Positions 26,001 to 35,000 of a stretch of 64,000 nucleotides of DNA are shown here, piece by piece. Position 1 is the stretch's first letter. Each line of letters starts with the position of its first letter. The notes beneath the pieces are model-generated. The model had not been told where the DNA came from. It saw nothing but the letters and a program-made list of their open reading frames with translations, and made no database searches. The translations under genes were made by a program, and so were the position numbers. Origin of the DNA: Astropecten irregularis (Eukaryota > Echinodermata > Asteroidea > Paxillosida > Astropectinidae); assembly GCA_963971285.1 (NCBI GenBank), contig OZ020244.1, forward strand, positions 17,174,001 to 17,238,000. Reading direction: 5' to 3'.

Positions 26001-29000
26001 ACATTGTCAGCCTGCCAAACTGGCTTTGTTGTGACGCTCAAAATATTGCTCAGTGATGATTGTTCAGTGAGAAAGTTGGTTTCCAAAGTGATAATGAAGT
26101 TTTGAAAAAGTTCATGGAAAAGAATGCAAAGTTTGATTTTACAATTTGGCTCTCAAGATTGTTTTTGTCCCAACAAGCCTTGCAATCAAAGGACTTAATT
26201 GCTTGTGTCTCCAAAAAAAACAAAAAAAAACAAAAACCGGTGAACATTTCAAACACAAATTTCAGTATTTTTCTTGCAATATTTTTGAAAGCTTTTACCC
26301 ACAAGGCAATGCTGCCTGTCGCTACGTTTTTCCCCTTGACTGTCCTGGGGTCGATTTCACCAAACTCTTCGTAACTTACTATCAATCGTAGGACTTTTGA
26401 TGCATGAAGCCCTATGTGGGATAGGTTCCCTACGATGGGTTATCCTTCGTATAAACTCGAGTTGCGATCGGTCGCAGGGCTTCGTGAAATCAACCCCTGA
26501 ATTGTTGGCTTTTACACATTTTTTGTGGGTTTTTTTGGTTGGGTGTTGAAGAATTCAGAAGCAATTCCCTACTGATACCGGTAGGTGTATTTTGGGTTAC
26601 ACTGCAGCCTTCGAGCACAAATTGAATTGACTGTATTAATATGAACAGAGTTTAGATTACAAATAAACAGACTCAGTGTGGTGTGGTCACCTACGTACAG
26701 CCTTGTACATCATATCCAGTGTCCATCAGGCATTGTGTCATATTCAATAACCAGTAACCCCATTACCCCCAACTAGCCGCCCTTTCACTAACCACCCGTT
26801 CCCCACCTTCATCAGAAAAATAGAAAATTCAGCCAATTAACATCATGCAATTCTTTCAGATTGTGTCAAGCAATATTTCGTATTGGTTGCGCATTTGAAA
26901 ATTTGGGGTTGGTCTTTCAATTTGATGTTTCAAAATTTTGATAGTGAAAATGCCTGTATTAGTTATAAATGTTATAACCATTTTGATTTTCTTAAGATTT
27001 TAAAGGTACATGTAATATCATACTTTGGGTTTTTATCAAAGAAATGCAGATTCATGGGCAAAAATATCAAGACAGATACAGTAACAGTCGTCTGTGAAAA
27101 TTTCAGTCCCATATGGCGCCCACTTTTAGAGAAAACGGTGAAAAACAGTAATATGGTATAGTTGGTTGCCTCCAAGTTGCCTGTAAAAGTTGCCTCTTGT
27201 AGCATGGGTCTTAAGCCCTGTCCACACAGAACTTTTTTGGGGCAAAGTTACTGAGACGCTGGGTACTTTACCCATCTTAAGTCCAGTGCGGACGTCTCAG
27301 GAAGTCTTCCTCTCAGTTACTTTTCCCAACCCGCGCGGGTATTTCTACCGGCCTACTTCTGCCCAGGAAGAATTCCCGAGATGAAAAGTCCAGTGTGGAC
27401 AGTGCGAGTCGGGTACCCTTATGAGCCTAGTATTGTCAGCTCGGGTAATTCTTCTGCGCGTGCATAGTTAAAGTTACCTGAGTCGAAAGTCCAAGTGCGA
27501 ACACTGGTAATTTTTTGCCCATTTTTCATTTACCCATCGGCTCGGTGAAACCCAGGCTGTGGAAAAAAGTCCTGTGCGGACAGGGCTTTAGAGTTACAGA
27601 AGTAAAGATTAGAATAAAAATATTACGGTGACAAATCTGACAGTCTTTTTTCAGGGGCAATCAGATAAATCTGGGTGGGCTACAAGCCCCTCAGGAATAT
27701 ATCAATCAAGGCAATGAGATCTAAAAGAGAAAGATCTGCAAACCATTAAAGAGTGGAGGAACATTAATGTCCGTCCCCTCTTAAAAGGTCCAACGCCCCT
27801 CACCCACCAGCCTGGTTCATGAGGTGTGCTCAGAAAATGCCAAGACAATGGTCTATGGGGGTGTTAGGGGGTGGGGGTTGATGGATGAGGGGGTTTTTAT
27901 CGGGCGTGGGAAGGAACAGGGCAGCGTGCCCATCGGGCGTTCGTCCTCCATCACTTCGGAATCTTTTTTCAAACACTTGAAGTGACATTGTCTGTTTGCA
28001 TTGAGACAGCAAGTGGACCACTCGAGATGTCCCTGTCGGATTATCAGTACAGTCTTTGGGAGGACAGGATTGAAGTCAGGGTTTTGTGGAGGAGGGGGGG
28101 GGGGGGGGGGCTAACGTGGAGGCAGGCAGGGGTGGGAGTGTGTTCAGACGGAGATAGTGGTAGGGCATGTGAGAGTCGAGAGGGGTGCTACATCTGCAGA
28201 GAACTATAGGGTGCTGAGTGCTAAAGATTGACATTGGTGTCTATTTGTGTTCAATATTGATCTGTGATAAATACACTGTATGTGCGTACTGCGTAGGTCA
28301 TTTTACATATTGGTCACATTATAATATGCATGGTGTTCATGTAATACATTATCACGAGACTTGTAGCAATCTATTTTGTGTGCAAATGGACAGTGTTCTT
28401 AGAATGATATCACTCTGTGCAGTTGAATAATGAGGGTTTCTGAGGTAGGATAGAATGGTACAGATTTGCTGATGGTACTTTGACACCATTCAAGTTATAC
28501 CGCCGGGGCTGTATACTCCCCGGGGAGTTGAGATGGTTTCAGGAAAGTAAATTATGGCCCGATGACCCAGGGATAATAATTAATTTGCGGCATAAGCGTC
28601 ATGCTTGGCGGATACCGGCACAATATAAGTGTCCATTATTATTATTATTATTATTATTATATCTTAGTGAAAAGATTCTTCCTTTTGATTTTTCCAGTCT
28701 TCTTATCACCATGTGCACGGCAAAAGCATTGTTTTTGTAGCTTTGTTACAGAGTGCAACTTGCAACCTATTTGTGATGTGTTATATAATATTATCATCAA
28801 ATAACCACAAGGGAAACTGACTGAATTTATTGACTATTGGGGTCATCACCAACGTAGGCCCAGTTTGCTCAGTTGGTAAGAGCGCCTGTATGGTATTCAG
28901 GAGGTTGTCGGTTCGAATCCCGCTCCAGTCAATTTTGCTTTGTTCACCTTTCAATGTTATATTATAATTATTTGTGACACCAGTGATATATTTTGTTCCA

Positions 29001-32000
29001 GAAGAGTGCAACATTGTTTCAACATCTTGGAATTCCAACAACAGTTCTTTTATAGCCTCTCATATGATTAGATTTGATTAACTTCACGTGGCAACTGAAT
29101 ATGTTCATAAGTGTGATTTGAAGCTTTGCATGGCGGGAGAATGTAATAAAGTAAGCTTGCGGATACACCATGTATGATCTCTTTTATGAAAGTGTGGTTC
29201 TGAAAAGAACCGGTGAGAGGAGATCATTACTCTCACCGGTTCTTTTCAGAACCACACTTTCATAGAATATGTTCATGAAAACCAAGCTTTTATGTAGGAA
29301 TTGTTTTAGAGCTCGAACATTAATTTTATGTTCACAAATCCAAAGACAATTTTGAGCCATCATATATTTTCCCCATTTTGTCTGTGATTGTACTGGTAAT
29401 CTTACAAATTGATGATGATGTTTTTCACACACATCACAAATAAGTTGATTAACTTCCTCTAGATGTAGAATTGAATATACCACATTTTATGAAATGTATG
29501 ATCTGGGACTCCGTCACTTTTTGTGCCATGGGTCTTTGAGGCCTCCTTACCTCACGGCCAAAAATGAAATTTCACAGCTAAAATGCAAGTTGTCACCTGC
29601 CATTACAATGGTTCTCCTCTTCCAGTTCATACTTTCAGTTTCCATTTCCTGCCCTCCTCTGACCAAGTCGGAGCCAGTATTTGGTTACCGTACCTTTCAC
29701 CGGAGCGTTCACCAGCTAAGGCCGGTAATAGGCCCTGCACCTGAACTCTTAACAACAAGTCACTCTCATTCAAATCCAATTTACTCAGAATTACCGCACT
29801 TCATGAGAAGGGCGACCAAAATATCCGAGGGAATATTCGGAAGAGTAGAAATTCATTCCTCTCGGTATTATTTTCTCTTGTTGCAGCCAAATTGGCCCTT
29901 CATTTCTGAAAACCGCATACATAGTGCGGTACAGCGATACCGTGTGTAGTTTTTAGGCCTATTATTTATTTTTTTTTCTGTTTGGTGAAGTTCGGCCTGA
30001 AATTGTCAAATGTTTTTTTCCTAATACGCAATCAGAAGAGACGTGATGTTGTTATCAAAACGGCCCTGACTTCTCCTCCTCTTAGTCAAGATGAATTAGG
30101 ATTGCCAAGCGAGTATCAGAACAGGTGCTCGGAGCTTCTTAAGCCCATGCAATCCAGAAATTAAATTGAAGTCTATCACAATGTATTTCGTGCTGCAAGA
30201 GTACTTTGTGCTGCTGTGAACCTCTATATTTTGCAAGTCACTGAAAAGATGTATACTTGTATTGGATGTACTTTTTTGTGCTTTTTTATGAAAAGTTGAG
30301 AGACATTATGGTAGTATTAGTCCTTTTTCTGCCAAATAGACACCAATGTCTGTAACTGTCTTCTTTCAGTTGTATGCCAAATCTAGTGCTGTAGGCCTAA
30401 GTATTTTTGAAATATGCTGATTAATAACTCTACCAGATTTTCAACTAGTAATCAGCATCATATTTTACCTTAAAGGTAGTATCATACTTTGGTTTTTGTC
30501 AAAGAAGTACAGATTCATGGGCAAAAATATCAAGGAAGATACAGTCACAGTCATCTGTGAAAATTTCAGTTGCATAGGGTGCCCACTTTTTGAGAAAATC
30601 GTGAAAAACGACCACAGTATTTCTTTTTTTTGTTAAGACTTTTCTCTTTTATTTTTGATATTTTAAAAGATCAAAAAGATTTTCGGTTGTTGTTTTACTA
30701 ATTTCTGGATAAATACACCATTTCAGGCGGAAGAAATTTAACGGTAGGTTTCTACCACCACCATCTTCATACCCTGTAAGTTATATGTAAATCTGTGAAC
30801 ATTTCTGTTTTGGTCTCTTACCAAAGTATGATACTACCTTTAAAGGTATTATCATACTTTGGTGGCATACTGAAACAGAAATCTTCATAGATTTACTTTA
30901 ACTTACAGGGTATAAAGACGGTGATGATAGAAACATACCATTACAAATTTATCCAGAATAGAGTAAAACCAATTGACCAAAAACAGTTTTGATCTTTGGA
31001 AGATCAAAAAACCTGTGAATAGATTTAAAGATACTGTGGGCGTTTTTCACTGTTTTCTCAAAAAGTAGGTACTGTATGGGACTGAAATTTTCACAGATGA
31101 CTGTATCTTCCTTGATATTTTTGCCCATGAATCTGACAAAAATCAAAGTATGGAACTATACGAAATTACCTTTAAGGAAAGGTATACTCAACAAATGATG
31201 GATTACCATAAAGTTTGTTTGCAAGGATGTTTGAAAGCAGTCTGCATTTGCTGGATAGCAAATCTGTGAATTGTAACAATGGAACCAGCTGTTGTTGCCA
31301 AACTGCACAGATGAATGTATGTAACTGTCTATCATTACAATCTCAAAGCCATTGGGTGAAATGCAATGCAATATGCACAGTTGAAGTAGGCGCTAATTAG
31401 TTGACAAATTAACAACAGGAAACGGAAAGGAAAAGTACATTTCAATTGTTCTTGATTTCATTTGGGCCACACATAAAGCAGGTGTCCCCTTTCATTGCTG
31501 GGCAAGAAAAAGGAGGGAAACAAAAAACGCTTTTTCCTAAATTGACTCTAATTGCCGCTGTAAATTTGTCCAAGCCGGGTATAGTTTTACAGAACGCAGC
31601 CTGGGTATTATTAAAGAGGCGTTTGCAAACTTGAGCTGTTTTTTGAAGAAGCCGAGGGCAGAAACAAAACAAAAATATGTCTTGGGGTTGTTTCAGCAAA
31701 CGTCAACAGAGAGCGTTTACCCTTTCAAACACAAACAGTGCGGGTTCTTATTAGACCTGGGGATTCCTGACGCAGCCTGGCACTTCTTTTGGGGGGAGGG
31801 AAAATAATCCCGCCACAAACCAACACTTCCTGACTGTAATTAATAAAATTGTAACATAGTAAGGGGGAAGCCAAGGTTAAGTTAACATGGGCTCTCTGCT
31901 CGGGGTTTTGTGGAGTCGTTACTGTTGCTAATCTGGACGGGAAAAGTGAGTTCTTTCCTTAAGAGGACCCAGAGGCTTGAGTTTTTTTTTTTTGCAGAGG

Positions 32001-35000
32001 GGGTTTTTTGAAAGAAAAGAGTTTTGTCGGCCATTAAACACCGGGCAATTAGGCAGTGGTTGACTAGAAGGCAGCTCAAGCTCAACACTAGCTGCACTTT
32101 GTTCAGCCGTTGTTAGCTGGGTACACTAAACACATATTTTGACAAATTTGTTCCACAATACAACATTGCCTGTCAGTCAAGGCTCTGTGCGTTTTGATGG
32201 GTTTGACGGACGTTCACAATCCACAATCAAAGACTGGAATAAGTTGAGACCGTTTCAGCTCTTTGCAAACAAACTGAAACAAAACATGAATTTGTTGAAC
32301 TCTGATGGCCTCCGCTACAATCAAAAGCAATTTGCATCTGATTACATTTTCAACGGAATTGGGCTCATGAGATTTTATGCATCCCTCAAGCCTCTCTCAA
32401 CTCATACCCCGATAGTGATGGTACCTGGGCCTTTTTCCAAGCCTTTTTCCGGCTCCGGCTCCGGCTCCGGCTCAGGCTCCGGCTCCATTTCGTGAATCCA
32501 TTCTAAGATGACATGTATGAACATAGAGGCTAACATAGAAGTAAATTCTCTGGTTTGAAAAAGAAAACAGAGCGTCTGCTTCAATGAAAAACCACAACCT
32601 ATATTTTCAGCATATGGATGACAGAGACAAAGCCAGAGCCTGAGCCGAAGTTTGGAAAAGGCCTCAGTTGTCATTTTGGAGCCAGATATTTATTCTATCC
32701 GCACTTTGCACAACCAGTTGAGGGCGCTGCATCAGAATTGCTGATAAAAAAACTAGAAGGTCCGTTATTTCTTTAGCATCGTTTGCATAATTGAATGACG
32801 AAAAAAGGACAGGATTGTCTTTGAAAATATAGATACAAGATTTGATTCAAGATAAAAGAGGTTGTGCGTTCATGCCATAAGTTGGCCAGAACGTACATAC
32901 AGTGTATAATTACATACCGGTATGTAAATTGCTCTACACACAACAGTGAACTTTGTAGACTACCATTGTCCAGCCGCTGGTGATAGAAATCTTGTTGAAA
33001 TTTGTTGCAGGCAAAGTTTGGCCACCTTCCATAACTTGTGACGGATGTACCTTATGTGTTGGTGGTGGCGTCTTGTCAAAATGACTTTTCTTCGAAAACC
33101 ATTTGAATCCTGGGCAATTTTATAAATTAATTAGAATAATACCGGTAGCTGTTTCTGTATAATGTACTGTACGTGTTCATGCATACCCCCAACAATATCT
33201 GTGTAACACATCTGTTTGTTAGTGGGTTTACCTTTCTCAAAAACTAGATTCTGACAAGAATTTAAAGCCCACAGTTGTGTCACATTCTAACGTTGATCAA
33301 AATTGAAGTTGAAGGGAAGCCAATTGGGATTGAATGCCAAGTGAAAGTCGTGGTTTTGTTTGGATGCAGTCCATCGGATACAGTATTTCTGATTTTTATT
33401 CATTTGGTCTGGGCGTCGTCTCCTCAAATCGAGGCCAAGTAATTGTGACAAAACAGGTGCTCCCATCAATGGGCAGGGTATCATTCCTCACTTGATACGA
33501 CTGAAAGTCTTCCTAGTTAAGGTACTCCACTGAAATACCAATGCTTACATGCCCTCGCAGTAATTGTGTTGTCCCCCCAACACTCGGGTTGCAGTAGCCA
33601 GAATTGAAATGGTAAACACCCCAACAAGCATTGATCTGGGGCTCGGTCGCCCGCCACCCACCGGTATCCACTTCCGGATGTGGTCATGTGATCACCCTGC
33701 CAGCCCACCCCTCAAGGACATCAGGCAGATTTTTTATCGTTGACTTCGTAAAACAAGAACGAAAGAAAAGTGGACCACAAACTATGCCACTAGGATAGTT
33801 TCTAGGGCTGGAACTTGTAAAAGTGCCTCAAATTTCTCTGAAGTCCTAAAATGGCTGTAAAATAAAAAGGGAGGCGGCGATAAAAGTTTACGGTGGGTTG
33901 TTTCAGTTAATTCGATTATTATCGCTCTGATTGTCTGGGATGTGTCATGTGAGGTTTTAAGACCTCTGTTTTTGGAGTCAAGCAAGTTTTGGATCAGAAT
34001 GACCGCAGCTTGTTGACAAGAGGTCATGAGGTGTTTGGTGCTTAGTTCATGAAGGGCATCTTGTTTCTTGTTGGATATCTGTTTGATTTGATTCGCCTGA
34101 TTGTCCCTACGGATGTTTTCCAACAGGCAGTTTCTAATCTAAACTCTCTCCGTAAATGGGCTGAAATTTGCACAAACCAATAACTGATATAATCCTAGCA
34201 TTCAAATGGGCTTTCCAACTGTGTAAAGAAATAATTGTAAAGTGAACAACAACAACAAAATTACTGGAGCAGGATTTGAACCTGCGACCTCTGGAAGACT
34301 GTACTGGTGCTCTACCAACTGAGCTATCTAGCTCTATGTCTGTGGTATCCCTGATAGTCAATTATCTTTCTTCGTTTGTTCCCTTGTGGTTATTGATTGC
34401 ATGTACAAATCATGAAAAAAAGTGCAAACAGAACAATTCACTGGAGTGGGATCGAACCTGTGACCCCCCGGAATATCCTACCAGTGCTCTACCAACTGAG
34501 CTATCCAGCCCTATGTTGGCGGTGTCCCTAGTAATAGTTAGTTGATCTTCTTTTGGAAACCTGGGTGGGTTCTGGAGATTCTTATGAGATACATCAACCG
34601 CTTAAGCTAATGACACCTGGGATCGATTTCATGAAGGCTTACAATTGATCGTAACTCAAGTTATGAAGGATAACCCATCGTATCCTACATAAGGCTGAAA
34701 TGCATCACAAGTCCTACGATTGGTAGCAAGTTACGATGAGTTTGGTGAAATTGACGCCCCTGGCAACTTTGTGCCAAACTATCCTTATTTTGTGATAATC
34801 AATTGGCGAGTTTTCATCTCTTTCTTTCTCTTTCTTTATGTCATTGACTCTGCAGGTTCGTGAACTGCATGGTATTCCCCTCATCCTGGAGCATTGTAGA
34901 ATGGACGACAGCAACCCATGTATCCTTTGCTTGGTTACCAGCTAAAACCTCATGTGATTTTCAGTTGCCTTCACTGGTTCTCTGCTGTTTTTAGTTTTGT

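Noticed and set aside
29184-29483. Histone gene upstream of the histone-type stem-loop (minus strand)
   Set aside because: The adjacent 99-codon frame has none of the histone motifs, and no histone fold sequence is seen on either side.
29494-29949. 151-codon open frame in intron 7
   Set aside because: No recognisable domain, no biased codon use, and no splice or promoter context.
32139-32495. 118-codon frame ending in a Gly-Ser run
   Set aside because: The Gly-Ser end is a GGCTCC microsatellite. The rest shows only a vague likeness to transposon-encoded proteins that I cannot support.
34240-34540. Functional tRNA genes
   Set aside because: A and B boxes are present but acceptor stems do not pair well, and the same flanks recur at several copies, which points to SINE-type repeats.
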